The notes: generated by a model not told the origin, from the sequence alone. A DNA stretch of 64,000 nt from Vibrio sonorensis (GCF_001854765.1 NZ_LJJE01000063.1:186001-250000); one strand, 5' to 3'; shown: positions 46,736-56,385, counted from the first letter of the stretch. Numbers and translations: made by a program.

Positions 46736-47467
46736 TTAAGCTTTTTTCGCAGAAATAAAACCCACTCTTTGCTTATCTATGCCAAGTAGCCTGCGCTTGG
46801 TTTTGTTTAAATTTCCAAAGTCGTAGCAGTGCGACACTTGTATGTCTGTAAAGCCAGCCTTTTCAAGCATACTTACCCAAGTTTTCTCGCTGTGAAACGC
46901 GACACCAACCCCCGCAGTGTTTGCACCAAAATAACGTGTTATTGGTGATAATAGCTGAGACGAAGTGAGTTGATTAATTCTTTTTCCCGGAACATCGCCA
47001 CCGTTTTTGTCGTCGTAGAAGTTTTCAAAAATGGTGACGATGCCGTCTTGGGAGAGCATCTCGTTGGCGAGTTTTAAAGCGGATAATTGTGCGTGGCAAC
47101 TGGCTTGGTAATTATCGCTAACAAAGTGATGCAGCACCCAATTAAAGTTAATCACATCGGTTCGAGCCAAGGTATCCATATGCTGAAAAGGAGCATGCAT
47201 AAGACTCTTTCTTGGATGTACTCGGTTTTTATTGAGTAAACCTTGGTCGGGCTCTACTACTACAGTATTCGCCATCGGAAAGTGTTCCAATATCTTGTCC
47301 GAATAAGAGCCGTTACCACCGCCCACATCGACAAACCTGGTCGGTGTAAAAGGACCGCAGTGGTGATTAATCGCTTGCTTTACTCTTTCGAAAAGCAAAT
47401 CATTGACGTACTCCACATCAAAAGCTTGTGTTTGTTCAGCACTTAAAAATCGAAGCTCGTTACCCAT
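46736..47467 (-). CDS. Class I SAM-dependent methyltransferase
   Basis: The 243-residue protein has motif I as FVDVGGGNGSYSDKIL, an acidic residue in TVVVEPDQGLL, and INFNWVLHHFVSD as a later motif. The start at 47467 (MGNELRFLSAEQ) is chosen because GGGGGAGGTG lies directly before it; a TTG five codons earlier would include the ribosome-binding site. The substrate is not known. Confidence 0.8.
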   Translation of the reverse strand: MGNELRFLSAEQTQAFDVEYVNDLLFERVKQAINHHCGPFTPTRFVDVGGGNGSYSDKILEHFPMANTVVVEPDQGLLNKNRVHPRKSLMHAPFQHMDTLARTDVINFNWVLHHFVSDNYQASCHAQLSALKLANEMLSQDGIVTIFENFYDDKNGGDVPGKRINQLTSSQLLSPITRYFGANTAGVGVAFHSEKTWVSMLEKAGFTDIQVSHCYDFGNLNKTKRRLLGIDKQRVGFISAKKA

Positions 47468-47589
47468 ATACACCTCCCCCAAACTATTACTAAGTGAATA
47501 ATCAAAGGATGTGCCACTTTTATGCTTTTTAAATACAGTGGTTTAAAATGATAACTTTAATACTATATGCATTATAAGAATCAGTTTGG

Positions 47590-47907
47590 TTAGCGGTTTT
47601 CTTTTTGCGAATAGTACGCGGCGACGTCGCGAAGGTCAGCGTCATCGAGATGCTGTAATTGCGCTTTCATCATCGCCGCGAGTGCGCCTTTTCTTTCGTC
47701 GTTTTGATAACTCTTCATCGCCATGAAGAGATAATTGGCGTCTTGGCCTTCAATTTTAGGGTAAGACGGATTGTTGGAATACGCTGCTGGGCTGTGACAG
47801 AAACCGCAGCTTGGCGTTTTTATTTTTCCAAGTTCAGGGTCCCCTTGAGCCTGAACTGACAACGAGATAAAAAGTAGGGTAGTAAGTAGTAAAATAGACT
47901 TTGCCAT
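47590..47907 (-). CDS. Periplasmic class I cytochrome c
   Basis: The 105-residue protein has a signal peptide (1-20) and one haem site CGFCH (residues 34-38). The C-terminal helix DADLRDVAAYYSQ is typical of c4/c5-like cytochromes, and a methionine near GALAAMMKAQ could be the sixth ligand. It could carry electrons to a cytochrome c oxidase or reductase elsewhere, since Cyo does not use cytochrome c. Confidence 0.88.
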   Translation of the reverse strand: MAKSILLLTTLLFISLSVQAQGDPELGKIKTPSCGFCHSPAAYSNNPSYPKIEGQDANYLFMAMKSYQNDERKGALAAMMKAQLQHLDDADLRDVAAYYSQKENR

Positions 47908-47942
47908 TAGAGTTCCAGTATTTTTAGATTTTCTGGAACAAT

Positions 47943-47966
47943 AAAGCTTCCCCTAAGGGGAAGCTC
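47943..47966 (-). terminator. Intrinsic terminator downstream of ltaE
   Basis: AGCTTCCCC and GGGGAAGCT form a 9-bp stem with a 3-base loop. On the minus strand TTTATTG follows, about 25 bases after the ltaE stop. Confidence 0.75.
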
Positions 47967-47990
47967 AAGTAGTGAGATCAATAGTAAGGC

Positions 47991-48995
47991 TTAAAGCCAT
48001 TTTTTTAGCGCAGCCAATAGAGTTTTGATATCTGTGCTGCAAACGTCTTTATGAGTAACAAATCGCACCGGATTGCTCGGTGAAATAATGATATTTTCTG
48101 ATTTGAGTTTTTCAGTGATTCGCTCGATATCTACGGTATCGTCGAGCTTTGCAAAAACGATGTTGGTGTGAACGAGTTCAGGCTTAACGTGAAATCCAGG
48201 GAGCTGACTAAGACCTTCTGCGAGCACGCGAGCGTTGTCGTGGTCAACCTTTAGTTGTTCCACTTGCTCCGTCAATGCAAGCTTGCCAGCAGCGGCGAGA
48301 ATACCCGCCTGACGCATTCCTCCACCAACCATCTTTCTAAGACGTCTTGCATCACTGATAAAGGCTTCACTACCTAAAAGCAAAGAACCGATTGGTGCAG
48401 ATAAACCCTTTGAGAGGCAAACAGTCATTGAGTCAAAATATTGCGCTATCTCTTTGATATCTACATCTAGTGCGACAGCAGCGTTGTATACTCTTGCACC
48501 GTCCAAGTGCAGCGAAAGTCCATATTGGTCTACAAACTCGCGTGCTTGTTGCAAGTATTGTAAAGGGAGCACTTTGCCATTAATGGTGTTTTCTAAACTA
48601 AGGAGCTTAGTACGAGCAAAATGGCTATCGTCTGGTTTAATAGCAAGCTTTAGCTTGTCAAAGTCCAATGTACCGTCTGGGTTGTTTTCAATTGGTTGGG
48701 GTTGAATAGAGCCCAACACTGCTGCACCTCCAGCTTCGTAACGATAGTTATGAGCTTGCTGGCCACACAAGTATTCATCGCCTCGTTGGCAATGAGCCAT
48801 CAATGCCAAAAGGTTGGCTTGGGTGCCTGAAGAGGTAAACAAAGCCGCTTCAAATCCGTGTCGTTCGGCAGCCCATCTCTCTAGCTCATTGACGGTTGGA
48901 TCATCACCATAAACATCATCGCCAACTTCCGCTTCAGACATGGCTTTTCGCATTTGAGGGGTTGGTCGAGTTACGGTGTCAGAACGAAAGTCCAT
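47991..48995 (-). CDS. ltaE: Low-specificity L-threonine aldolase
   Basis: The 334-residue PLP enzyme splits threonine or allo-threonine to glycine and acetaldehyde. It begins MDFRSDTVTRPTPQMRKAM, has VGDDVYGDDPTVNELE, and the PLP lysine is in CLSKGLSAPIGS. Length matches E. coli LtaE (333). It lies 60 bases after a Nudix gene on the same strand. Confidence 0.94.
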   Translation of the reverse strand: MDFRSDTVTRPTPQMRKAMSEAEVGDDVYGDDPTVNELERWAAERHGFEAALFTSSGTQANLLALMAHCQRGDEYLCGQQAHNYRYEAGGAAVLGSIQPQPIENNPDGTLDFDKLKLAIKPDDSHFARTKLLSLENTINGKVLPLQYLQQAREFVDQYGLSLHLDGARVYNAAVALDVDIKEIAQYFDSMTVCLSKGLSAPIGSLLLGSEAFISDARRLRKMVGGGMRQAGILAAAGKLALTEQVEQLKVDHDNARVLAEGLSQLPGFHVKPELVHTNIVFAKLDDTVDIERITEKLKSENIIISPSNPVRFVTHKDVCSTDIKTLLAALKKWL

Positions 48996-49055
48996 TCTAG
49001 TCTCCCTAATGTGTCGTTTTACTTAATGGCTCTTACGGTGCTTAAGTGCTTAAAC

Positions 49056-49586
49056 TTAGATATAACCACAAAGCTTGGCTTTACAAAGGCACGCAATGGT
49101 TTTGGCGTCGGTTAATACGCCTTCTTTGATCTGCTTTTCTAGCTCATCGATCTCAAGTTCAACCACTTCAATAACTTCGTCATCGTCGCAGTTGGTGTTA
49201 TCTGTTTTGATTAGATCTTTGGCAACATATAGGTACTGTATCTCATCACAGAAACCTGCCAGCGGGGTGACTTGCCCCAAGGGGAACAACTGGTTTGCAA
49301 TATAACCGGTTTCTTCTGTTAACTCGCGGGAAGCACATTGAGTGGCGTCTTCTTCGGCTTCTAAAGTACCAGCGGGGAGTTCCAGTAACCACTTTTTAAG
49401 TGATGGACGGTACTGGTTTACCATGACGATTTTCCCAGCGGAGGTGATGGGGAGAATAACGGCAGCACCGGGGTGTTGGAGCGTGGTGTGAACGATTTGC
49501 TTTCCGTTAGGTAAGTCAAGGTGTTCTTCAATTAGGGAAATTCGTTTCCAGCGATGGATGGTTCTAATTTTACTATTTTTATCCAT
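49056..49586 (-). CDS. Nudix hydrolase (ADP-ribose pyrophosphatase-like)
   Basis: The 176-residue protein has an intact Nudix box, GTLEAEEDATQCASRELTEE followed by TGYI. The upstream pattern VVMVNQYRPSLKKWLLELPAG (split by the box) is typical of the ADP-ribose pyrophosphatase/NudF branch. The exact substrate cannot be told from sequence alone. Confidence 0.85.
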   Translation of the reverse strand: MDKNSKIRTIHRWKRISLIEEHLDLPNGKQIVHTTLQHPGAAVILPITSAGKIVMVNQYRPSLKKWLLELPAGTLEAEEDATQCASRELTEETGYIANQLFPLGQVTPLAGFCDEIQYLYVAKDLIKTDNTNCDDDEVIEVVELEIDELEKQIKEGVLTDAKTIACLCKAKLCGYI

Positions 49587-49849
49587 ATTATTTTCAACTA
49601 GCTCAACTGTTGGTTAACCATATCCAGTTATCGCAGTGAATGAAAGGAGAATTCCGAAACTGTTTGTGAAATGCTCCTAGCGACAAGTGAGTTAAATCTC
49701 ATTATTGCAAACAAAGTTTTCAACAAATTTCACCTATGTTGCATTTGATATAAAAAAAGGTGTAGCAATAGATATTACTCTTGTAACAAACTGCTAACAA
49801 ATGTATAAAAATAAATAAATGTGCGAACAGTTTGCGCAGGAGCCCACAG

Positions 49850-51505
49850 ATGATACAAGCCGGTACGATTACCAGTCCCAACAAAGCGTTACTTTCAGAG
49901 CGAATCACCAAGTTGGCTCATGCTCTTTCCGATGGTGTTTACGAGCGTGAAGAGACCATTAAACTATGCTTGTTGGCGGCTCTAGCCGGAGAAAGTGTTT
50001 TTCTTCTCGGTCCCCCAGGGATTGCAAAAAGCTTAATTGCAAAACGCTTGATTCAAGCTTTTGACAACTCTTCCTACTTTGAATATTTGATGACGCGATT
50101 TTCCACGCCAGAGGAAGTTTTTGGTCCTTTGAGTATTCAAGAGCTAAAAGACAATGGCAAATATCTACGCCTAACCGATGGCTACCTTCCTAGTTCACAA
50201 GTGGTCTTTTTAGATGAGATTTGGAAAGCGGGTCCAGCGATCCTAAACACACTACTCACGGTTGTTAATGAAAAAACGTTTAAAAACGGCAACGATGTAG
50301 AAAAAGTGCCAATGCGTCTTCTTGTTACCGCGTCTAACGAATTGCCCGATGACGAAAGTGGATTAGATGCTTTGTATGACCGCATGTTGGTGCGCATTTT
50401 TGTCAATAGAATTCAAAACAAGCAAAACTTTAAGTCAATGCTAACCGTTGGTACGCCGCAAGAGGCTAAAATCCCAGACGGGCTAGCCATTACGGACGAT
50501 GAGTACCACAAATGGCAAACAGAGTTAGATCAACTCGCGCTGACCGATACGGTATTTGAAAAGCTCTATGAACTTAAAACGCTCATAGAGAAAGCGTCAG
50601 CAGAAAGCCAATTGAGTAATGAAGAACTCTATATCTCAGACAGAAGATGGAAGAAAGCATCCAAGCTGCTAAAAGCGAGTGCCTATTTCAACGGACGTGA
50701 CTCCATCAATCCGTTAGATATCCTGCTATTGCAAGATTGTTTGTGGAACAGTCCTGAATCGCGAGAACTCGTACGCGGTATTGTCCGTCAGTTTGCATTG
50801 GGTTATGCGTTTGACCAAAACGAAGTGGAACACCAAGTCGACATATGTCGGGAAAACTTAAACGACGTTCAACAAGCCATTGAAGAAGCGCATGCCATTT
50901 TGCTTACCAATGAGCAAACAACAGGCCTAATCAAAAAGCAAGTTCACCATTTTGACACCAGTGACGCCAAAACATTCAAGGTGGGCACGGCTCGCGATTT
51001 AGTTAAATTAGTCATGTTGCAAAGCAACATGTCGGTTTCTGAATCAGAAAAAGGGGATAGCCGCTGGGTATATCTGCCAAAAAACGAGTTAGAGCGTGTG
51101 GTGAAGGACGGACACGGAGAGGTTTACGGGTATGTTAACGACAATACCAGCTTGTGTCGTCTAAAGTTTGAATTGGACGCGGATGACCATCTTATTGTGA
51201 AAGACATCGCTAACCGCAACGTTCTGGTATCACTAGTAACAAACCAAGGTTTGGACGTCGAAGAGCATCAGCAATGGGTGGAAACCTCGGAGAGTGCATT
51301 GAAGCAGTTAGCGGAAGCAGAACATCTAATTAGAAAGTCTAAATCTGACTTTCACGGTGCCTTGCCCCATAATTTTATTGATCCTGAATTGCCTATTGCA
51401 ATGGAGTCCGGGTTACAAGCCTTGAGCAAAGACGTCGAGTCTACGCGCACTGAGACGGAAAAAGTGATCTTCCGTATTAAGGCACTCAAAGAGTACTTTA
51501 GCTAG
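49850..51505 (+). CDS. ravA: MoxR-type AAA+ ATPase RavA
   Basis: RavA (551 residues from this start) is a hexameric ATPase that works with ViaA and, in E. coli, binds the lysine decarboxylase LdcI. The Walker A motif is LLGPPGIAKSLIAK, Walker B is VVFLDEIWKAG, and sensor 1 is LLVTASNELPDDESG. The C-terminal half holds the LARA-like region. The start at 49850 (MIQAGTIT) follows CAGGAG; a TTG six codons earlier would include it. viaA starts 11 bases after its stop. Confidence 0.9.
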   Translation: MIQAGTITSPNKALLSERITKLAHALSDGVYEREETIKLCLLAALAGESVFLLGPPGIAKSLIAKRLIQAFDNSSYFEYLMTRFSTPEEVFGPLSIQELKDNGKYLRLTDGYLPSSQVVFLDEIWKAGPAILNTLLTVVNEKTFKNGNDVEKVPMRLLVTASNELPDDESGLDALYDRMLVRIFVNRIQNKQNFKSMLTVGTPQEAKIPDGLAITDDEYHKWQTELDQLALTDTVFEKLYELKTLIEKASAESQLSNEELYISDRRWKKASKLLKASAYFNGRDSINPLDILLLQDCLWNSPESRELVRGIVRQFALGYAFDQNEVEHQVDICRENLNDVQQAIEEAHAILLTNEQTTGLIKKQVHHFDTSDAKTFKVGTARDLVKLVMLQSNMSVSESEKGDSRWVYLPKNELERVVKDGHGEVYGYVNDNTSLCRLKFELDADDHLIVKDIANRNVLVSLVTNQGLDVEEHQQWVETSESALKQLAEAEHLIRKSKSDFHGALPHNFIDPELPIAMESGLQALSKDVESTRTETEKVIFRIKALKEYFS

Positions 51506-51516
51506 GAGCCGATATT

Positions 51517-52977
51517 ATGTTAGGTGTTGATGGTCTGCATCTTGCCGTAACGCTTGCTGACTCCGGTATGGTAGAGGCAGCGGTAAACGACATTATGGCT
51601 CGCTCTCAAGTGTTAGCGATGCCTGACAATAACGGTATTAAATCGTCGGTAAAGAATCACTTGGTAAAGTGGCGAGGCAGTGTAAAACGCCGCATCACTA
51701 AGGTATGCGAAACAGAAAGGTTTCAGCAAGAACTCGCTCTATACCAAGAAGTCATTTATTGGGATGAAGAGACTTTCTTTCAGCAATTGCCGGAAGTCAT
51801 TAAAAAGCTAGAGTGGCACTCAGCCTTCTACTTGCAGGCGCGTCGATTGGTAGAGAAGAACAAAGGGATAAATAACCCTATGTTTCCTCACTATTTTTGC
51901 GATCAATGGTACCAAAGCTTAAACGATGCGATTAAACAAGCCCAACTGACTGAGCTGGAAGCCAGTAAAGAAAAAGTACTCAACGATCTCTATCAACGCA
52001 TGGAAACCATGAAAAACATGGAGAAAGTGGGGGAGCGTGGCAGTGAGTCAGGAATGGGGCGTTTGTGGGACATGGCTGCGGCAAAGCTGAGTAAGGGCGA
52101 CTTAACCGCTATTCAACGCCATGCAGAGTTTTTAGCTAAACACAAGACATTGCAAGATATCGCTGAAAAGCTTGGACGAATGGCGAGGGAAGTGAATGAC
52201 CCTGATCTTAACAAGGCTCCTGTCGAAGATGTAGAAATGGTTGAAGAGCGCTCGGAGATGGCCACCGATGATATAGTCGGTGTTCATCAAAATGACGACC
52301 TCAATAAACTCTTGCCCAACGAAACCATGTTTCTCGCCTATCCTGAACTTGAAGTTGTCTTCTACAAGAACCTTATCGACAAGCGTTTGATGAACTATCA
52401 GATGAAAGGCAAAGCTCGCAAACTGCGCAAAGTCACCACGAATTTGCCAGAGAGTGCCGAGGCAGATATCGAAAAGGGTCCATTTATTCTGTGCGTAGAC
52501 GCTTCGGGGTCAATGACTGGTTTTCCTGAAATGTGTGCTAAGGCAATGGCGTATGCTCTGATGCAAATCGCGTTAGCGGAAGAGCGCGATTGCTATGTTA
52601 TGTTGTTTTCCTCCGAGTACATTACCTACGAGTTAACACGTCAAGATGGATTGCGAGAAGCGAGTGATTTCTTGTCCTATCAGTTTCACGGCGGAACAGA
52701 TTTTGAAGCGGTTCTTTTGAAGTCTGTAGAGTTAATGCAAGGTGAGCGCTACAAAAACGCTGACTTGGTGGTCGTTTCAGACTTTATCGCACCAAAGCAG
52801 AGCGAAGAGCTTGAACAAAAAGTATCTGAACTTAAAAAGAGCCACAATCGATTCCACGCAATAAACTTGTCTAAATATGGCAACCCACAATTGATGTCTA
52901 TGTTTAACCAAGTGTGGTCATATCACCCCAATTTGGTCGGTCGACTTGTCGAGAAATTTGGCAGGACCAAGCATTAA
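51517..52977 (+). CDS. viaA: VWA-domain protein ViaA
   Basis: The 486-residue protein is the RavA partner. The N-terminal region is helical. The C-terminal VWA domain at about 320-480 has the MIDAS motif DASGS (residues 328-332) and GGTDFEAVL as its second metal loop. RavA-ViaA has been linked to Fe-S proteins, respiratory complex I and fumarate reductase, and aminoglycoside sensitivity in E. coli. Length matches E. coli ViaA (483). Confidence 0.93.
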   Translation: MLGVDGLHLAVTLADSGMVEAAVNDIMARSQVLAMPDNNGIKSSVKNHLVKWRGSVKRRITKVCETERFQQELALYQEVIYWDEETFFQQLPEVIKKLEWHSAFYLQARRLVEKNKGINNPMFPHYFCDQWYQSLNDAIKQAQLTELEASKEKVLNDLYQRMETMKNMEKVGERGSESGMGRLWDMAAAKLSKGDLTAIQRHAEFLAKHKTLQDIAEKLGRMAREVNDPDLNKAPVEDVEMVEERSEMATDDIVGVHQNDDLNKLLPNETMFLAYPELEVVFYKNLIDKRLMNYQMKGKARKLRKVTTNLPESAEADIEKGPFILCVDASGSMTGFPEMCAKAMAYALMQIALAEERDCYVMLFSSEYITYELTRQDGLREASDFLSYQFHGGTDFEAVLLKSVELMQGERYKNADLVVVSDFIAPKQSEELEQKVSELKKSHNRFHAINLSKYGNPQLMSMFNQVWSYHPNLVGRLVEKFGRTKH

Positions 52978-53040
52978 CGCCGAACAAATAAGCTAAGTGT
53001 AGAATTATTCTTCAAACAGATGCTAAGTTGCAGATTTTAT

Positions 53041-53068
53041 TTGACTCTGTACTCAGCATCATTAAAGT
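53041..53068 (+). promoter_or_regulatory. tRNA-Cys promoter and leader hairpin
   Basis: TTGACT, a 16-base spacer and TAAAGT form a sigma-70-type promoter 43 bases before tRNA-Cys. ACACACT and AGTGTGT at 53078-53103 form a leader hairpin. The other two tRNA units in the window have the same arrangement. Confidence 0.65.
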
Positions 53069-53111
53069 AAGCAGCGAACACACTGATGACACTTTTAGTG
53101 TGTGCAAATAA

Positions 53112-53185
53112 GGCGCGTTGGCAGAGTGGCTATGCAGCGGATTGCAAATCCGTGGACCTCGGTTCGACTCCGGGACGCGCCTCCA
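53112..53185 (+). tRNA. tRNA-Cys (anticodon GCA)
   Basis: The 74-nt gene has a 7-bp acceptor stem (GGCGCGT/ACGCGCC), anticodon GCA at 53144-53146 in loop TTGCAAA, a T-loop with GGTTCGACTCC, and an encoded CCA. It is identical to the copies at 56012 and 56669. Confidence 0.97.
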
Positions 53186-53193
53186 TTCAGTTT

Positions 53194-54516
53194 CTAAATG
53201 ACCTTGCTATTTCTCTTCTTTGCGCCCACTGCGGCAATCACTTTCTGATCGTAACAAGCTCCCCCGTCTACCTGCTTCGCCTTGTACATAGCGTTATCCG
53301 CTAAGGCAATCAAGGTATCTTTGTCCTGTGCTTGGTTTGGGTAGTAGCTGATACCAATACTGACTTGAATATTGAGCAATTTTCCTTTGAACTCCAAAGG
53401 TTGACACAATGTAGTCAGTAATTCACTTGCTTTGCTTTTGATGGCGTTAACAGATGAGAGTAGGTCATAACACAAAATAAACTCATCTCCGCCGTGCCTA
53501 CCCACAAAGTCGGAACGGCGAATGGACTCTTTGAGGCGTCGACTCACCTCTTTAAGCACGGCATCGCCTGCATCATGACCGTGTTTATCGTTGATCTGCT
53601 TGAAATTGTCTAGATCGACAAAGAGTATCGCTAGACTGAGATTAGTTCTTTTGGCGCGTATGATCGATTCGTTTAAAGTGCGGTCAAAAGCTCTGCGATT
53701 GAGTAGGTCAGTCAGTGGGTCGGTTTCAGATAGCAGTTCTAGCTTGGTCTGTTTAAGCTTTAAGTCGCGTGTCTGCTTTTCAATTTCTTCTTCCAGTTCA
53801 ACCTTTGTAACGGTCGACTGCCTTAGCGAAGAAGCCATTTCGTTAAAAGAGCCAGCTAACTGTTGAAATTCGTGATCGAGAGTATGTGCGTTAATGGTCC
53901 GGTCAAGTTTTCCCTTAGACAAGTCTTCCATCCCTTCTCGAACTGACATCAAGCCCTTGTGAAAATGGAAGATACTGAGAATGGCAACAGCGCAGACCAA
54001 CAAAGTAAACACGACAAGCCCGAAAGCGGCGTAGTAAACAATCTGGTTAAGTCGTGCGCGGTTTTCAGCAAGGCAATCTTGATGGACTCTGGCGACTTCT
54101 TCTGTCATGGTCTGAATAAGCATACTGTAACGCGACTGAAGAAGATTTTGAGCTTGGGTACTGGCGGTGCTAAACCCATACTTGTACTGGTCGAGTAGGG
54201 AAGCGAGCGTTTGGTTCATTTTCTCAACTGCGTACATGCTTTTATTGGTGATTTGAGATTGGCTCAATAAGTTGGCAAATTGCTGCTGACTGAGTTCAAC
54301 TTCCCTTAAGCTGATATCGTCGCGATGTTGTGAATAAGACCAAAGCTGGCTTCTCAACTGATCAAGGCTAATCTGAACCTGATTTAGATACATAAGATCG
54401 CGTTCCGATTTATTCTGAAAATGAAAGATTTTGTACAGAGAGCCCGAGAGCAAGACAGTCAGCAATATACTAACTGTTGCCAATACACTTATCTTTTTTG
54501 CTAGGGAGTCAATCAT
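53194..54516 (-). CDS. Membrane diguanylate cyclase paired with a substrate-binding protein
   Basis: The 440-residue protein has TM1 (about 11-31), a periplasmic four-helix-bundle-like region (35-160), TM2 (about 163-185), a HAMP segment (about 188-240) and a GGDEF domain with RHGGDEF (342-346). RRSD lies five residues earlier, so the inhibitory I-site is present. Its start overlaps the stop of the substrate-binding protein gene (ATGA), which suggests that protein is its ligand sensor. Confidence 0.87.
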   Translation of the reverse strand: MIDSLAKKISVLATVSILLTVLLSGSLYKIFHFQNKSERDLMYLNQVQISLDQLRSQLWSYSQHRDDISLREVELSQQQFANLLSQSQITNKSMYAVEKMNQTLASLLDQYKYGFSTASTQAQNLLQSRYSMLIQTMTEEVARVHQDCLAENRARLNQIVYYAAFGLVVFTLLVCAVAILSIFHFHKGLMSVREGMEDLSKGKLDRTINAHTLDHEFQQLAGSFNEMASSLRQSTVTKVELEEEIEKQTRDLKLKQTKLELLSETDPLTDLLNRRAFDRTLNESIIRAKRTNLSLAILFVDLDNFKQINDKHGHDAGDAVLKEVSRRLKESIRRSDFVGRHGGDEFILCYDLLSSVNAIKSKASELLTTLCQPLEFKGKLLNIQVSIGISYYPNQAQDKDTLIALADNAMYKAKQVDGGACYDQKVIAAVGAKKRNSKVI

Positions 54517-55549
54517 TTTAATCTCCCGCTACTTAATAATTTATCAAAGCTCTCTCTAGAAACGATATCGCGATAAGAAGGCATAGTTCCGCGGCGAATA
54601 TCATTTTCAAGTGCCCAGCGAGCTTGTAACTGCAAGTTAGTTAAAAGAGCGTTGCCCAAAGAAAGGCGGAACACATAGTCATCCCATGACCAACGCAATT
54701 GTTCGACTGGTATGTCGAGAGAATTAGAAATAACGGCTTGAGCTTGAGCAGGATATTGGTTAATCCAGTCGATGGCTTTGGCTAATGCCTCTATCGTTCG
54801 TTCACTAGTGGCTGGTGGCAGAGAGTGGAGCACTGAAGTAGATGATATTAAGTTGAAAGAAAGTTGATAGACCCCTGGGCTTCCAATGTTGACTACTTTT
54901 CCACCGGCATCCTGATTTAACATGTATCCAAATGGCTCCCAGATAGAAATAGCATCTACTCCGCCGTTGATAAGCGCTTCATTCATGCACTTGGTGCCAG
55001 ATACACCTTTTCTACGCTGTTACTTGGGGTATTCGCCGCGATAAGGTGCGAATCTAAAAAGAACTCACTGGCACTAGCTTGAATAACACCGACTCGTTTA
55101 CCACTGAGCTGATCGACGTTAACTATGTTGCTCTTTTGCAAAGAGAGCAGCTTAAGGTCGTTACTAGAAGCGACAAAACTCACTAGTAAACGAATATCAG
55201 GGTGTTTAAAACTCTCAAACATGACCACTGATTCAGACGAAGTGGCAAAGTCGCTCTGTCCACTTAACATTTTAGCCGCGCATTTCATGCCTCCGATACA
55301 GGGGATAAGTTCAGCGTCGACCCCTGCTTGTTTAAAAGCGCCGATATGTTTTGCAATGATAAAGGGTGCAGATAAAGGCGTTTGAGAAGTTGCTATGGTT
55401 ATCTTGGGCAAAGCTGGGGGCGCAGCTTTAGTCGAGTAGAAGAGTAAAGCCGACAATAGAAAAACAGTACAACCAACCACAGCTAAATAAGTACTTGCCT
55501 TATTATTTATTCTTTTCATTATTCTGTGCCAATAAGAATAGGGGTTCAT
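54513..55549 (-). pseudogene. NMT1/SsuA-type periplasmic substrate-binding protein, frame broken near 54985
   Basis: The N-terminal frame (54983-55549) has a hydrophobic signal or anchor (about 20-42) and then the fold of nitrate/sulfonate/thiamine-precursor binding proteins (ITIATSQTPLSAPFIIAKHI, KMLSGQSDFATSSESVVMF, SGKRVGVIQASASEFFLDSH). The second frame (54513-54986) continues NEALINGGVDAISIWEPFGY. One added base at GTGCATGAATG joins them into about 345 residues. No transporter genes are near; it overlaps a diguanylate cyclase gene instead. The ligand is unknown. Confidence 0.82.
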
Positions 55550-55826
55550 AATAATTTTAGACCCTAATTTGATGTTATGTTGATAGAAATGTAACTAATC
55601 CTTGATTTGTTGCATAAGTTGCTGAATCAATATCACTATTAGGGAGTGGAATATTTGTAAGTATGATGAGGCTGTAGACGCGGCAAAAGGTGGCTTCGAA
55701 GACAATTGCTTTTAAGTAATCGAATTGTGTTGCAAAAATACTGGATGTTAAAAAAACAGTTTGTCGGTAGTTTAAACAGCTTAGGTTGTAAATTAGCCAA
55801 TTGATTCATAAAGTTAAAAATTTCAG

Positions 55827-55854
55827 TTGACCCGCTCACAAGATGCGTTAAAGT
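55827..55854 (+). promoter_or_regulatory. Promoter and leader hairpin of the first tRNA-Leu/Cys unit
   Basis: TTGACC, a 16-base spacer and TAAAGT form a sigma-70-type promoter. The leader at 55861-55888 folds through CGTTCTC and GAGAACG. It matches the promoters at 53041 and 56386 in sequence and spacing. Confidence 0.7.
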
Positions 55855-55913
55855 ACGCATCGTTCTCGCAGCAAAGCGCGTGAGAACGGTGGTGTACCAT
55901 CGCTTTTTGCGTT

Positions 55914-56000
55914 GCCCTGGTGGTGGAATTGGTAGACACAAGGGATTTAAAATCCCTCGACGTTCGCGTTGTGCCGGTTCAAGTCCGGCCCGGGGCACCA
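55914..56000 (+). tRNA. tRNA-Leu (anticodon TAA)
   Basis: The 87-nt type II tRNA has acceptor GCCCTGG/CCGGGGC, anticodon TAA at 55948-55950 in loop TTTAAAA, a variable-arm stem CGACG/CGTTG, and an encoded CCA. Confidence 0.97.
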
Positions 56001-56011
56001 TCAAAATATAA

Positions 56012-56085
56012 GGCGCGTTGGCAGAGTGGCTATGCAGCGGATTGCAAATCCGTGGACCTCGGTTCGACTCCGGGACGCGCCTCCA
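56012..56085 (+). tRNA. tRNA-Cys (anticodon GCA)
   Basis: This copy is identical to the other two tRNA-Cys genes here. It lies 11 bases after tRNA-Leu and is co-transcribed with it. A hairpin GATGGG/CCCATC at 56114-56129 and a terminator follow. Confidence 0.97.
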
Positions 56086-56135
56086 TTTTGATGCTGTATT
56101 CTTTAGCATCACCGATGGGATCACCCATCTACGTT

Positions 56136-56159
56136 AGCCAGCCCAGAGCTGGTTTTTTT
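56136..56159 (+). terminator. Intrinsic terminator of the first tRNA-Leu/Cys unit
   Basis: CCAGC-CCAGA-GCTGG is followed by TTTTTTT, about 50 bases after tRNA-Cys. Confidence 0.85.
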
Positions 56160-56385
56160 ATGTGTAAAAATCAGAAAAAAAGTCTCCCATTATTTCAACT
56201 TATATTTATTCAAGGTATAAAACGCTTAGACTCGCCTAATACAAAGTATTTTTTCAGAAGACATTCATCTTGTTCGTTAACACCTTAAAATGCATTTTTA
56301 GTTGTAGAATCTTTACTCGTAAGTGAGTGAAACACGCTGTTCTGTCGGTATTTTGACCGTTTGACGAAAAGATTTTGTGATTTTA

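Noticed and set aside
53186..55913. Genomic island integrated at tRNA-Cys
   Set aside because: There is no integrase gene and no duplicated tRNA 3' end at the other border; only gene order hints at insertion.
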